Shown: positions 25,297 through 34,641 of the stretch, piece after piece
How the letters are laid out: every line of letters begins with the position of its first letter
Position numbering within the stretch: position 1 is the first letter of the stretch
Assembly (NCBI GenBank): GCA_937884755.1
Contig: CAKZYJ010000098.1
Coordinates: 1 to 52,541 of the forward strand
Source: an uncultured Flammeovirgaceae bacterium
GTDB lineage: Bacteria > Bacteroidota > Bacteroidia > Cytophagales > Cyclobacteriaceae
Reading direction: 5' to 3'
DNA: 52,541 bases
Notes under the pieces: generated by a model
The model's database searches: none
What the model was told of the DNA's origin: nothing
The model's input: only the letters and a program-made list of their open reading frames with translations
Made by a program: the position numbers and the translations under genes

Positions 25297-26427
25297 GTGA
25301 AATTTACGCTTCAAAAGACTGATACGAAAAGCCACGCACGGGTAGGTGAATTAGTTACCGATCACGGTATAGTTCGTACACCTATCTTTATGCCGGTGGG
25401 CACTGCGGGCACAGTAAAAGCAGTTCACCAGCGGGAGCTAAAAAGTGATATTGACGCTGACATCATTCTCGGAAACACCTACCATCTGTATTTGCGACCA
25501 GGTATTGAGTTGCTACAAAAGGCAGGAGGTTTACATAAATTTAACGGTTGGGATCGTCCGATTTTAACCGATAGCGGTGGCTATCAAGTGTACTCTCTCA
25601 CGGATATACGAAAGATTAAGGAAGCTGGAGTTACTTTCCAGTCGCATATTGATGGCTCTAAGCACACATTTAGCCCGGAGTACGTGATGGATATTCAACG
25701 GGCGATTGGTGCGGATATTATCATGGCTTTCGATGAGTGCACCCCTTATCCCTGCGAATATGATTACGCTGAAAAATCCATGCACCTAACGCACCGTTGG
25801 CTAAAGCGATGCATCGAGCGGTTTGATGCGACGGATGGGCTCTACGGCTATGAACAAGCCTTGTTCCCAATTGTACAAGGTAGTACTTTTCCCGATCTAC
25901 GTAAGCAGTCGGCTGAATTTATTGCGGAACAGAACCGCCTAGGAAATGCTATTGGCGGATTGGCAGTAGGTGAACCGGCCGAAAGAATGTACGAGATGAC
26001 TGAGTTGGTATGTAGTATTTTACCGGCCGACCGACCCCGCTATCTGATGGGAGTAGGAACTCCGGCTAATATTCTGGAATCAATCGCGCTGGGAGTGGAC
26101 ATGTTTGATTGTGTAATGCCTACCCGTAACGCCCGGAACGGAATGCTGTTTACTACCCAGGGAATTATCAATATCCGGAACGAAAAGTGGAAAAACGATC
26201 TTTCTCCTATAGACGAAACACTAGGCGGCTACGCAAGTACGTTCTACAGCAAAGCTTATTTACGCCATTTAGTACACGCTAAGGAGATGTTAGGTGCTCA
26301 GATTGCCAGCGTGCATAACCTCTCGTTTTATCTTTGGCTAGCCCGGCAGGCCCGAGAGAAAATTCTAGAGGGAAGTTTTGCTGTTTGGAAGGATCAAATG
26401 ATTCCTAAATTTATGCAGAGACTTTAA
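25297..26427 (+). CDS. tgt: tRNA-guanine(34) transglycosylase, lacking zinc cysteines
   Basis: A 376-residue queuosine-pathway enzyme that exchanges G34 for preQ1 in tRNAs with GUN anticodons. Family motifs: TVKAVHQREL near 39, TDSGGYQVYSL with Asp92, PIVQGSTFPDLR near 191, IGGLAVGE near 219 and MFDCVMPTRNARNGMLF with the nucleophile Asp271. Start is GTG 25297. Odd point: the C-terminal zinc site, normally CxCxxC followed by His, reads TLGGYASTFY here, with Leu309, Gly311 and Ser314 at the cysteine positions; His340 remains. The fold-specific neighbours (YSKAYLRHL, VHNLSFYLWL) are conserved, so the site was lost rather than misread. It is followed 35 bp later by the LptG-type gene. Confidence 0.93.
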   Translation: MKFTLQKTDTKSHARVGELVTDHGIVRTPIFMPVGTAGTVKAVHQRELKSDIDADIILGNTYHLYLRPGIELLQKAGGLHKFNGWDRPILTDSGGYQVYSLTDIRKIKEAGVTFQSHIDGSKHTFSPEYVMDIQRAIGADIIMAFDECTPYPCEYDYAEKSMHLTHRWLKRCIERFDATDGLYGYEQALFPIVQGSTFPDLRKQSAEFIAEQNRLGNAIGGLAVGEPAERMYEMTELVCSILPADRPRYLMGVGTPANILESIALGVDMFDCVMPTRNARNGMLFTTQGIINIRNEKWKNDLSPIDETLGGYASTFYSKAYLRHLVHAKEMLGAQIASVHNLSFYLWLARQAREKILEGSFAVWKDQMIPKFMQRL

Positions 26428-26462
26428 GTGACTCGATAAACCGTTAGAAGTAGAATACGCAA

Positions 26463-27539
26463 ATGCTGAAAATACTGGATCGATATATACTTAAAAAGTT
26501 TTTGGGCACCTTCGGCTTTGTGGTGCTTTTGTTAGTATCGATTGTCTGTGTCATCGACTTTACCGAAAAAAATGATGACTTTTTAGAGCACCAATTGGCC
26601 GCAGGAAAAATTATTGCTTACTACTTAGATTACATTCCTTGGCTAGCCAGTCTAATTACCCCGATTACTGTCTTTATTGCCGTAATTTTCGTAACCGCCA
26701 AGTTAGCTGGTAATACTGAAATTGTAGCTATGCTGAGTAGCGGGGTAAGCTTCCCTCGCTTACTAGTGCCTTATTTTATTGGATCTTCACTTATCGCAGC
26801 GGTCAGTTTTTTTCTAAATGGTTGGGTTATTCCTAATGCCAATAAGGATCGTATTGCATTCGAGCAGCAGTATATTAAGAGTCCGTTCTACTACGATGAG
26901 CGGAATATCCATATCAAGGTAGCTCCCGAACTGTACGCCTACATGGAAAGCTACAATAATAGTAATAATGTGGGCTATCGGTTTACACTGGAGCAAATTC
27001 AGGGTAATCAGATGTTGCAAAAACTTTCGGCTCGTCGGATAGAATGGGATTCAACTCAATCTAAGTGGCAACTCAAGAATTGGACGCTTCACCAGTTTGA
27101 CGGCGAGGAAGAGCAAATTTCAAATGGAGTTTCTCTGGATACAATGCTCAATATCTCTCCCAAAGACTTTGGTAGCACCTACGGCTTATACGAAACTCTC
27201 ACACTCAACGAATTAGATCAATATATTGCTCGGCAAAAAGAACGAGGAGCTACCGATATTCCTATCTACCTGGTAGAAAAGTATATCCGCTATATGTCGC
27301 CCTTTACGGCTATCATTCTCACATTTATTGGGGTAATAATGTCGGCACGAAAGAGTAGGGGAGGATCGGGTTATCAGATTGCATTGGGGTTCCTGATTGC
27401 GTTTATTTATATTATCTTTTTCATTTTTGCCCGCAGCATTGCCGAGGTTAATTCTATGGACCCTATGTTGGCCGTATGGTTGCCGAACATCGTGTTTACC
27501 GCAGTAGGTATTCTGCTCTATTACACTGTTCGTCGCTAA
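26463..27539 (+). CDS. LptF/LptG-family permease (LPS export)
   Basis: A 358-residue membrane protein of the YjgP/YjgQ family: three membrane segments near 12-32, 55-78 and 98-120, a periplasmic beta-jellyroll-like region (about 130-270), and three more segments at the C-terminal end (PFTAIILTFIGVIMSARK; IALGFLIAFIYIIFFIFAR; LPNIVFTAVGILLYYTVRR). With LptB it pulls LPS from the inner membrane toward LptC/A/D. LptF and LptG are hard to tell apart by eye. Its TAATG stop/start junction overlaps the next gene by 1 nt, so the two are coupled, and tgt is just upstream. Confidence 0.9.
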   Translation: MLKILDRYILKKFLGTFGFVVLLLVSIVCVIDFTEKNDDFLEHQLAAGKIIAYYLDYIPWLASLITPITVFIAVIFVTAKLAGNTEIVAMLSSGVSFPRLLVPYFIGSSLIAAVSFFLNGWVIPNANKDRIAFEQQYIKSPFYYDERNIHIKVAPELYAYMESYNNSNNVGYRFTLEQIQGNQMLQKLSARRIEWDSTQSKWQLKNWTLHQFDGEEEQISNGVSLDTMLNISPKDFGSTYGLYETLTLNELDQYIARQKERGATDIPIYLVEKYIRYMSPFTAIILTFIGVIMSARKSRGGSGYQIALGFLIAFIYIIFFIFARSIAEVNSMDPMLAVWLPNIVFTAVGILLYYTVRR

Positions 27540-28471
27540 TGGCTGCTCGTACTAAGCATTACGCGTTACTTCATTTTATTGTACTAATCTGGGGATTTAC
27601 TGCGGTACTAGGCCTTCTAATTAGCATCCCATCGGTAGAGATTGTGTTTTATCGGACGCTGGTAGCCTCAGCCGCGTTGGTATTGTTGTTATGGTTCCGT
27701 AAAGTTGACTTTAAAGTAGCTGGGCAGATTGGTCCACTCTTGGGGACCGGAGCCCTTATTGCACTTCATTGGATTTTGTTCTTTGGTGCAGCGCGGGTCT
27801 CTACCGCGTCAGTTACGCTAGCAGGTATGGCTACCTGTTCACTTTGGACTTCGTTAGTTGAACCGATTATGACTCGGCGGAAGGTACAGGCTTATGAGGT
27901 ATTTCTTGGGTGTTTAGTGATTGTAGGACTGTACGTTATTTTTCGTTTCGAGCTCAATCATGCATTAGGCCTTAGCATGGCGATTCTGTCGGCTCTGATT
28001 GCTTCAGTCTTTACAGTTTTAAATGCCAACTTCGGCAAGCGCTTCGATGCTTATCTGGTGACCTTCTACGAGATGGTAGGGGCTACAATTAGTATTGCCT
28101 TGTTCTTTCCCATTTATCAACAGTGGATTAGCTCTAATGGTGAACTATACCTTAACCCTTCAGCAATGGATTGGCTCTGGTTACTGGTGCTGGCTTTAGT
28201 TTGTACCGTGTATGCTTATTCTATGTCGGTAGAGCTTATGAAGTATGTCACTGCTTTTGCTATGAACCTAACGAATAATTTGGAACCAGTTTACGGTATC
28301 TTGCTGGCTGTACTGGTGTTTGGTGAGCGAGAACAGATGACCCCTCAATTTTATTTAGGTACTAGTATTATTCTAGCATCGGTGTTTGCCTATCCGCTTA
28401 TCCGCCGGTATCGCAAAGTAAAACGTTTCCAACGGATAGCTAGTCATCGAAAGGTTAAAGAAGCTACTTAG
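27539..28471 (+). CDS. EamA/DMT family transporter
   Basis: A 310-residue membrane protein with two EamA repeats of five helices (IVLIWGFTAVLGLLIS near 15; AILSALIASVFTVLNANFG near 150) and a basic C-terminus (KVKRFQRIASHRKVKEA). The start is ATG 27539, which overlaps the preceding stop codon as TAATG; the frame upstream of it lies inside the LptG gene. It is only a distant relative of the other EamA protein at 24357. Substrate unknown; the operon link with lptG may only be positional. Confidence 0.88.
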   Translation: MAARTKHYALLHFIVLIWGFTAVLGLLISIPSVEIVFYRTLVASAALVLLLWFRKVDFKVAGQIGPLLGTGALIALHWILFFGAARVSTASVTLAGMATCSLWTSLVEPIMTRRKVQAYEVFLGCLVIVGLYVIFRFELNHALGLSMAILSALIASVFTVLNANFGKRFDAYLVTFYEMVGATISIALFFPIYQQWISSNGELYLNPSAMDWLWLLVLALVCTVYAYSMSVELMKYVTAFAMNLTNNLEPVYGILLAVLVFGEREQMTPQFYLGTSIILASVFAYPLIRRYRKVKRFQRIASHRKVKEAT

Positions 28472-28520
28472 CCATTCAAACTACCCAGTTCAATTGAGCT
28501 TTCTGAACCCCAGATACGGA

Positions 28521-29492
28521 TTACATAGAAGAGTTTTCAATAGAAGCCAGTTTTACTAGCTGCTCAAATTCTTTATCAGAGATGTCCCGATAGAAGTAGT
28601 GAATAGGGTTTACCTTCTTTCGGTTTTTTACTACCTCATAGTGAAGGTGAGGACCGGATGATGTGCCGGTATTGCCGCTGTAAGCGATAAGCTCGCCTCG
28701 CTTAACTCGCTGACCTACCTTTACATTAAATTCCGAAAGATGAAAGTATTTGGTTTTAAAACCGAAGCCATGATCTATCTCAATATTTTTACCGGCACCA
28801 GTGAAACGGGTAGATACTTTTGTTACCTTACCTGCCCCAGTAGCGTAGATTGGGGTACCTACTCGGGCACCAAAGTCAATTCCGGTGTGCATTTTCTTTA
28901 TTCTGTGAATAGGATGAAAGCGCATACCAAATCCGGAAGAGAGATAAGACTGCTTGAGTGAGATTGGGGTAATTGCTGGAATAGAAGCCAACATCATATG
29001 CTGTCTTCTCGCCAAACTTAGCAGTTCGTCGTACGATTTGGTTTGGATATACATTTGCCGCTTAAGCTGATCAAACTTTGTAAGCGACTTTAGTAGAAAT
29101 TCTTCACTTTCAAGGTTCTGCTCGATTAAACTTTGATAGCGCCGCGAACCACCGATACCTGCAGTCCGGATGGAAGAAGCAATAGGCTCTTGCTCGAAGA
29201 TAGTACGGTATACCTTATCGTCCCGGTTTTGTAGCTTACCTAGTAAACGGTCCATCTGGCCCATTTCTTTGTCCAACATTTTTAAACGAAAAACTAACTT
29301 CTCATTACCCTTCCGAAGTAATTTCTCATTGGGTGAGTCGTAGTAAGATAAGTAGATAACTAATATACATACTGCCCCAATCAGAATTAGCGAAATATAC
29401 AACAGACCATCCATAATGATGTGAGCTGTAGATTTTTTTAAGGGCTCGTATTTACAAGTTTCTGTATTGTAGTAGTACTTTACTTTTGGCAT
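28521..29492 (-). CDS. M23-family (LytM) peptidase, membrane-anchored
   Basis: A 323-residue protein with a cytoplasmic start, one membrane segment near 28-50 (ILIGAVCILVIYLSYY), a coiled-coil region (about 55-165) and a C-terminal LytM domain (about 185-300). Zinc ligands are visible in HTGIDFGA and GPHLHYEV. It has the layout of periplasmic cell-wall endopeptidases or of EnvC/NlpD-type activators; since the HxxxD and HxH ligands are kept, an active endopeptidase is favoured. It is monocistronic, convergent with the transporter gene, and preceded by a 464-bp region without genes. Confidence 0.9.
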   Translation of the reverse strand: MPKVKYYYNTETCKYEPLKKSTAHIIMDGLLYISLILIGAVCILVIYLSYYDSPNEKLLRKGNEKLVFRLKMLDKEMGQMDRLLGKLQNRDDKVYRTIFEQEPIASSIRTAGIGGSRRYQSLIEQNLESEEFLLKSLTKFDQLKRQMYIQTKSYDELLSLARRQHMMLASIPAITPISLKQSYLSSGFGMRFHPIHRIKKMHTGIDFGARVGTPIYATGAGKVTKVSTRFTGAGKNIEIDHGFGFKTKYFHLSEFNVKVGQRVKRGELIAYSGNTGTSSGPHLHYEVVKNRKKVNPIHYFYRDISDKEFEQLVKLASIENSSM

Positions 29493-29956
29493 TAATAAGC
29501 GTAATTAATGTGGGGCTAAACAGTCCTTCTTTATGGTATTAATTATATTTTACTAGCATTTTGTAAATTATATGTAAAAATAATACCAATAATAAAGTGA
29601 TTGAATCGTAACCGAAGAGAAAAAGTACATTATAGGTACTAGACGATAATTATATCATTCTTAACCTAGTGCTTCTCAGGAGCACTCTCAAAGAGGAGGC
29701 TTATCCTATAAAATTGGCTTAAACAGATAACCAAAAATTTAGAAGGCTTCTGGTTTTACTGAGCTAGATAGAACTGGAGTAAGTTAACAAAAACGTAAAC
29801 GTGTCCTTTTCAGGATGTAGATCACAGTTCTTTTCTCTAACTAGCTAAATGAATTCAGTAACTTACATCGTTCATCGTTAGAAACTAAAGTTGTGTTATA
29901 GCGATGTGACGTATGGCCCGAGAGGCCACGAGTAAGTGAGGTAATTAGCTTTCCAG
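29493..29956. other. Gene-free stretch (464 bp)
   Basis: This AT-rich stretch between the M23 peptidase start and the trhO stop contains only very short frames (under 15 codons) on either strand. A 5-bp hairpin (TGGCC-CGAGA-GGCCA, 29914-29928) close to the trhO end lacks a T run and is a poor terminator. No tRNA, riboswitch-like fold or promoter with both boxes was recognised. It presumably carries the peptidase promoter. Confidence 0.5.
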
Positions 29957-30979
29957 CTAGTGTTTTAAGTGATTAGTACGGCCCTTGCGGAATACATTGC
30001 GTTTTTGCTGCTTGGTTTTACGCAGTTGTTTTTGCTCTTCTTCAGGAAGCTGCACAAAATCCTGACACTGCGAGGAGCAGCACCCATTGTATTTTTTAGC
30101 ACAACTGTCGCACTGTATAAACAACAGGTGGCAGGCTTCGTTTCGGCAATTAGTATGTGTGTCGCAGGGCGCGCCACACTGGTGGCAGCGACTGATAATT
30201 TCATCAGTAATACGATCGCCTAAGCGCTCATCAAAAACGAAATTTTTCCCCTTAAACTTGTTATCTATTCCTTTTTCCTGTACCTGTCGGGCATAGTGGA
30301 TAATGCCGCCTTCCAACTGAAAAACATTCGGGAAACCCTTATGCTTAAAGTAAGCACTGGCTTTTTCGCAGCGGATACCACCAGTGCAGTACATTACAAT
30401 GTTTTTATCTTGATGGTCTTGAAGAATATTTTCTACTTCAGGTAGTGCTTCCCGGAAAGAGTCTACATCGGGTAAAATTGCATTTTCAAAATGGCCAACT
30501 TCGCTTTCGTAGTGGTTTCGCATGTCTACGATAACCGTATTCGGATCGTCAGCTAATTCATTAAATTCTTCAGCTTGCAAATGGACCCCCTTGTTGGTAA
30601 CGTCGAAAGTCTCATCGGACAGGCCATCCGCAACTATCTTCTTCTTTACCTGAATCTTGAGTTTGTAGAAAGACTTGCTATCATCATCAACCGCTATATT
30701 AAGCCGAATCCCTTTAAGGAAGGTAATTGTCTTAAGCCGCTCTTGAAATTCAGAAAAACTTTGTTCAGGAACATTAATCTGTGCATTGATACCTTCGGTA
30801 GCAACGTAGACCCGGCCAAGTACTCCAATCTCCGACCATTGAAGATACAGATGGTCACGAAAAAGTGATGGGTTACCAATATGTGCGTACTGATAAAAGG
30901 AAAGCGTGATCCTCTCTTCAGCACTTTCCTGAATTTGTTGCTTTAAAACTTTGCGATCAATGCGATTATGTAAGTGCAT
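29957..30979 (-). CDS. trhO: tRNA uridine(34) hydroxylase TrhO (rhodanese family)
   Basis: A 340-residue YceA-type protein that makes 5-hydroxyuridine at tRNA position 34. An N-terminal acylphosphatase-like domain (GRVYVATEGINAQI near 55) is followed by a rhodanese domain with VDMRNHYESEVGHF and the active loop MYCTGGIRCEKA (Cys198, Cys204). The C-terminal segment (about 265-310) holds eight cysteines in pairs, such as CHQCGAPC and CDSCAKKYNGCC, a probable zinc site. Its long basic tail (KQQKRNVFRKGRTNHLKH) may bind tRNA. The gene stands 76 bp downstream of ribD on the same strand. Confidence 0.92.
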   Translation of the reverse strand: MHLHNRIDRKVLKQQIQESAEERITLSFYQYAHIGNPSLFRDHLYLQWSEIGVLGRVYVATEGINAQINVPEQSFSEFQERLKTITFLKGIRLNIAVDDDSKSFYKLKIQVKKKIVADGLSDETFDVTNKGVHLQAEEFNELADDPNTVIVDMRNHYESEVGHFENAILPDVDSFREALPEVENILQDHQDKNIVMYCTGGIRCEKASAYFKHKGFPNVFQLEGGIIHYARQVQEKGIDNKFKGKNFVFDERLGDRITDEIISRCHQCGAPCDTHTNCRNEACHLLFIQCDSCAKKYNGCCSSQCQDFVQLPEEEQKQLRKTKQQKRNVFRKGRTNHLKH

Positions 30980-31055
30980 GGCCTGTGCAATAGAAATTCC
31001 CGCAAACTTAACAAAATGCTAGGGAGTTTCAATGATTCTCCGGATACAGAAAATC

Positions 31056-31526
31056 TTAAGAAGTAATTGATTCGGCGCTTGTTTTTTGACGCATCCGCTT
31101 TAGAAAGGTAGCGTTGAGCATTTCACCTGCTTGTTGTAAGACTCCAATCTCTACTTTAATACCTGCTTTTTGCAGCTTACGAATACCTCCGCCATCTACC
31201 AAAGGGTTAGGGTCAATATTAGCAATAACTACCCGTTCTACACGGTGACGAATCAGTAGATCAGAGCAGGGAGGTGTTTTTCCGTGGTGAGAGCAGGGTT
31301 CTAAATTCACATATACCGTACTGCCGACAATATCCTCTGGGTTTTGTACACTGTCAACGGCATTACGTTCCGCGTGGGCTCGTCCGTATTCCTGATGCCA
31401 GCCTTCGCCAATAATTCTTCCATTTTTCACAATTATACAGCCTACCATGGGGTTAGGAGGTACTTTCTCTCTTCCTAGTTCGGCTAACTCAAGCACTCGG
31501 CGCATGTAAAATTCATCCGTTGACAT
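31056..31526 (-). CDS. RibD-type pyrimidine deaminase, deaminase domain only
   Basis: A 156-residue cytidine-deaminase-fold protein with the complete RibD zinc site: HAERNAV near 50 and PCSHHGKTPPC near 77. It matches the N-terminal deaminase half of RibD, which deaminates the pyrimidine intermediate of riboflavin synthesis. The usual C-terminal reductase half (about 200 residues) is absent: the frame ends after LNATFLKRMRQK plus a short unrelated tail, and no reductase remains in any frame before trhO. Either the reductase is encoded separately, or the gene has been shortened. The deaminase core appears intact. Confidence 0.8.
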   Translation of the reverse strand: MSTDEFYMRRVLELAELGREKVPPNPMVGCIIVKNGRIIGEGWHQEYGRAHAERNAVDSVQNPEDIVGSTVYVNLEPCSHHGKTPPCSDLLIRHRVERVVIANIDPNPLVDGGGIRKLQKAGIKVEIGVLQQAGEMLNATFLKRMRQKTSAESITS

Positions 31527-31623
31527 ATCTTTCTCTCAATCGTTTACAGTATGTAACACGTAGGGTAGAGGCAAAGGTTTTTACGTAGAGGTAAAACAAA
31601 TGAACGAGGAATTTTTGCATTAC

Positions 31624-31863
31624 TTAGTCACTCTCTACCTTATCAGTTTTCTTGGGCACCGGATCATATCCGTGAGTTCCCCAGGGGTGGCAGCGGGCAA
31701 TCCGCTTTAGACCTAGCCATGCTCCTTTTGCTACTCCCCACTCCTGAATAGCTTCCAGCGTATACTGAGAGCAGGTGGGCGTATGTCGGCAGTTCGTTCC
31801 CAGGATAGGAGAGATTGCGTACTGATAGAACCGAATGCACCCTTTGGCAATTTGTGACAGCAT
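31624..31863 (-). CDS. yidD: Membrane protein insertion efficiency factor YidD
   Basis: A 79-residue small protein that assists YidC-mediated membrane insertion. The family pattern is clear: [20 protein letters not shown] near 11, [13 protein letters not shown] near 31, [20 protein letters not shown] near 51, with three conserved cysteines. It binds the inner membrane through an amphipathic start. It follows dcd by 8 nt on the same strand, so the two are probably co-transcribed. Confidence 0.95.
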   Translation of the reverse strand: MLSQIAKGCIRFYQYAISPILGTNCRHTPTCSQYTLEAIQEWGVAKGAWLGLKRIARCHPWGTHGYDPVPKKTDKVESD

Positions 31864-31871
31864 ACGTTAGT

Positions 31872-32387
31872 TTAACGTAATTCCTGAAAAAGAAGACTAG
31901 GTTGAATATCCGAATGATGATATTTCTTACTCTGGTACTTGATATGCTCCCCCCTCAGCTCCTGAAAGTAAATCTGACAGATTTCTACATCAGGATAGAT
32001 CCGCACTGGCTGCACACAGGATATTTCTAGTGTCCAGTACCCATCAGAACCAATATTTCCTAACCCTGCGGTAAAATGCACCAGAATACCCAGACGGCCA
32101 ATAGAGGAACGTCCTTCTAAAACCGGTACGTGATGGTCGGCCCGGATACGTTCCGCAGTTCGTCCCAGATATAACTTTCCAGGCTCTAAAATGTACCCTT
32201 CTTGGGGTATGATCACTTTCTCTACGGGGTTATCTTGCTTCATGTCGAGTAGCTGATTTTGATAAATGAGCAACTCGCTGTGCAATCGTAAATTATAACT
32301 GTTAGGGTTAAGCTGTTCAGATGAAAACGGATCAATATGAATTTCTTTCTCTTGCAGTCTCTCAATTTCCTTACCTGATAGTATCAT
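31872..32387 (-). CDS. dcd: dCTP deaminase
   Basis: A 171-residue dUTPase-fold enzyme that deaminates dCTP to dUTP for thymidylate synthesis. The start MILSGKEIERL with LNPNSYNLRLH near 26, the active-site strand VLEGRSSIGRLGILVH near 88 and GYWTLEISCVQP near 115 (catalytic Glu) are typical. Whether it is bifunctional (dCTP to dUMP) cannot be decided by eye. It is in the same direction as yidD, with an 8-nt gap. Confidence 0.9.
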   Translation of the reverse strand: MILSGKEIERLQEKEIHIDPFSSEQLNPNSYNLRLHSELLIYQNQLLDMKQDNPVEKVIIPQEGYILEPGKLYLGRTAERIRADHHVPVLEGRSSIGRLGILVHFTAGLGNIGSDGYWTLEISCVQPVRIYPDVEICQIYFQELRGEHIKYQSKKYHHSDIQPSLLFQELR

Positions 32388-32528
32388 ATCTTTTTACTTC
32401 AAAACCTAGCGTATATTCGTCCATTTTACCATACTAAATGCGGGAATAACCAAGTAGTGTAAGGTTCCTCTAAAAGTATATGGTATTAGAATAACGCAGA
32501 GGTAGCAGTATAACGTACAAGAATAGGA

Positions 32529-34046
32529 TTAGTTTGTGAAGGAATAGGTTGTGCCGCCTGATTTTTCATCTTTAAGCTGTACACCGAGGCTCTTTAATTG
32601 GTCACGAATCTGATCGGAGGTTGCAAAATCTTTATCTGCTCGAGCTTTATTCCGAATATCAATCAAAAGCTGAATAAGTCCTTCTTTCTGTTGCTGACTA
32701 TCATCTGATTTTTCGGCGTTGAGGCCTAATACTTCACCAATAAATCCTTGAAAAGTATTATGCATTCGTTGAAAAGTATCGGAATCAAGTGATGATAACG
32801 TGATTTGCTGATTATAGAGACCGTTAATCTTGGAACCAATCTCAAATAATACTGCAATAAGCCGAGCGGTATTAAAGTCATCACTCATGTGCAGATAGCA
32901 CTGTTCGCATAGTTGGTTAATTTCCCGATTTAGCACCTCATCCGCTTCAGCAGGCTGGTGGTCTAGTTTCTCTAAGGTTGCTAGTGCGTTGGTAAGACGA
33001 ACTAATCCTTTTTCGGCAGCCTGAAGGGCTTCATTCGAGAAATCGACCGGACTTCGGTAATGAGCCTGAAGTATAAAGAAACGAACCGTCATGGGTGAGT
33101 AAGCCTGTACCAGCAGTGGGTGCTCACCGGTGAACAATTGCTCCAGCGTAATGAAATTACCCTGTGATTTGCTCATTTTCTGCCCATCAATGGTAATCAG
33201 ATTATGGTGAATCCAATAATTTGCTGGCTGTTTATGGAATGCAGCATGACATTGGGCTATTTCTGCTTCGTGGTGCGGAAACTGTAAATCGAGTCCTCCT
33301 CCGTGAATATCAAATGTTTCGCCCAGATACTTCGTACTCATGGCAGTACACTCGAGGTGCCAGCCGGGAAAGCCTTCACCCCAGGGAGAATTCCAGCGCA
33401 TGATATGCTCCGGGCTGGCCTTTTTCCATAAAGCGAAGTCGTGGGGACTACGTTTTTCGTCCAGTCCTTCAGTTTGCCGACTACCAGAAATCAGATCATC
33501 TAATACTTTTCCGGACAATTGTCCGTAGTCTTTTTGTTGTGCATACTTTTCCAGATCAAAGTACACTGACCCGTCGCTTTCATAAGCGTAACCGTGCTCA
33601 AGAATTGACTGAATTACCTCTATTTGTTCCAAAATATGACCTGTAGCGGTAGGCTCCACACTGGGAGGAAGTACATTCAGTAGTCGTAGAGCATCGCGGT
33701 AACGATAAGTATACAGCTGCACAATCTCCATTGGCTCGAGTTTCTCCAGACGAGCCTTCTTAGAAACTTTATCCTCTCCCGTACCGGCTACTTCATCCTC
33801 CAGATGCCCAACGTCAGTTATATTTCGTACATAGCGCACTTTATATTCTAAGAACGTGAGGTAGCGGAAAATAACGTCAAAGTTTACCGCTGAACGGGCA
33901 TGACCCAAATGGGGGTCGCCGTACACCGTTGGTCCACAAAGATACATACCTACCAACGGCGGATTTATCGCTTTAAATATTTCTTTTTTTCGGGAAAGGC
34001 TATTGGTAACCGCAAGAGGATAGCGGTCGTAGGATGGTTGGCTCAT
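32529..34046 (-). CDS. cysS: Cysteinyl-tRNA synthetase
   Basis: A 505-residue class I synthetase that charges tRNA-Cys in the cytoplasm. The zinc ligand and HIGH region read [17 protein letters not shown] near residue 38; [10 protein letters not shown] and HHEAEIAQC carry the other zinc ligands; the KMSKS loop is [12 protein letters not shown] near 290. The C-terminal anticodon-recognition domain ends with [17 protein letters not shown]. Full length. If the leader upstream of sulfite reductase senses charged tRNA-Cys, this enzyme sets that signal, although the two loci are 29 kb apart. Single gene with no clear operon partner. Confidence 0.97.
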   Translation of the reverse strand: MSQPSYDRYPLAVTNSLSRKKEIFKAINPPLVGMYLCGPTVYGDPHLGHARSAVNFDVIFRYLTFLEYKVRYVRNITDVGHLEDEVAGTGEDKVSKKARLEKLEPMEIVQLYTYRYRDALRLLNVLPPSVEPTATGHILEQIEVIQSILEHGYAYESDGSVYFDLEKYAQQKDYGQLSGKVLDDLISGSRQTEGLDEKRSPHDFALWKKASPEHIMRWNSPWGEGFPGWHLECTAMSTKYLGETFDIHGGGLDLQFPHHEAEIAQCHAAFHKQPANYWIHHNLITIDGQKMSKSQGNFITLEQLFTGEHPLLVQAYSPMTVRFFILQAHYRSPVDFSNEALQAAEKGLVRLTNALATLEKLDHQPAEADEVLNREINQLCEQCYLHMSDDFNTARLIAVLFEIGSKINGLYNQQITLSSLDSDTFQRMHNTFQGFIGEVLGLNAEKSDDSQQQKEGLIQLLIDIRNKARADKDFATSDQIRDQLKSLGVQLKDEKSGGTTYSFTN

Positions 34047-34122
34047 AAGTAAGAAATACGATTATGCTGTTTGACGGTAAATTTAGAAGAATGTTTTTAG
34101 ATACTTGAGATAAAAAATCGGC

Positions 34123-34533
34123 TTATTCGGTTTTAGTTTTAAGCAGTGGATCAAAAATCAGGGATTGGCTACTAAGATCCAGTTTGCGGTAAAAGCAGGC
34201 TTTCCGAGTATGTCCATCAGCTGTTTTCGTATGACAGACACCACTACCTTCCAATTCAACCTGGTATAGTAACGCATCCTGATCACAGTCGACCCAAATG
34301 TCTACAATACGCAATCGGTCACCAGAGGTTTCTCCTTTGGTCCAAAGCTCCTGACGGGAGGTACTCCAGAAAGTAGCGTAACGACTTGTAATTGAAAGTT
34401 GAAGGGCCTCGTGATTAGCGTAGCCTACCATCAACACCTGTCCGGTAAGATTCTCTTGTACGACTACCGGCAGCAGTCTATCTCGTTTTTTAAACTGAAG
34501 CATCAACTGTGTGCTCTCTTCTAAATCATTCAT
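34123..34533 (-). CDS. hisI: Phosphoribosyl-AMP cyclohydrolase HisI
   Basis: A 136-residue enzyme for the third step of histidine synthesis, opening the adenine ring of PR-AMP. The motifs VLMVGYANHEAL near 33, WTKGETSGDRLRIVDIWVDCDQDALLYQVE and GSGVCHT contain the zinc/magnesium ligands. It lacks the HisE pyrophosphohydrolase domain often fused at the C-terminus, and no other his gene is near, so the pathway is split. It is divergent from the TPR protein gene and may share its upstream region. Confidence 0.93.
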   Translation of the reverse strand: MNDLEESTQLMLQFKKRDRLLPVVVQENLTGQVLMVGYANHEALQLSITSRYATFWSTSRQELWTKGETSGDRLRIVDIWVDCDQDALLYQVELEGSGVCHTKTADGHTRKACFYRKLDLSSQSLIFDPLLKTKTE

Positions 34534-34641
34534 GAGGTAAAGTTACGTTTACTCCTTGCTTTTTGCTAAAGCATGGCACGATTCTACTATTTTATGCGTA
34601 CTTATAGTACTTTTGTAGTATTCATTGAAAGTGTTTGGTAT

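Noticed and set aside
29493-29956. Possible small RNA or mini-gene in the 464-bp gap
   Set aside because: Only frames under 15 codons and a weak 5-bp hairpin were seen; there was no promoter-terminator pair.
30575-30868. 97-codon plus-strand frame inside trhO
   Set aside because: Antisense to well-supported TrhO domains.
31864-31878. ACGTTA-GTT-TAACGT dyad between dcd and yidD as an operator
   Set aside because: It lies within an 8-nt operon gap and overlaps both coding ends; it is kept only as a weak look-alike of the ompH/batD element.
34534-34641. Possible histidine leader or T-box upstream of hisI
   Set aside because: No His-rich short frame, terminator or T-box sequence was visible in the short divergent gap.
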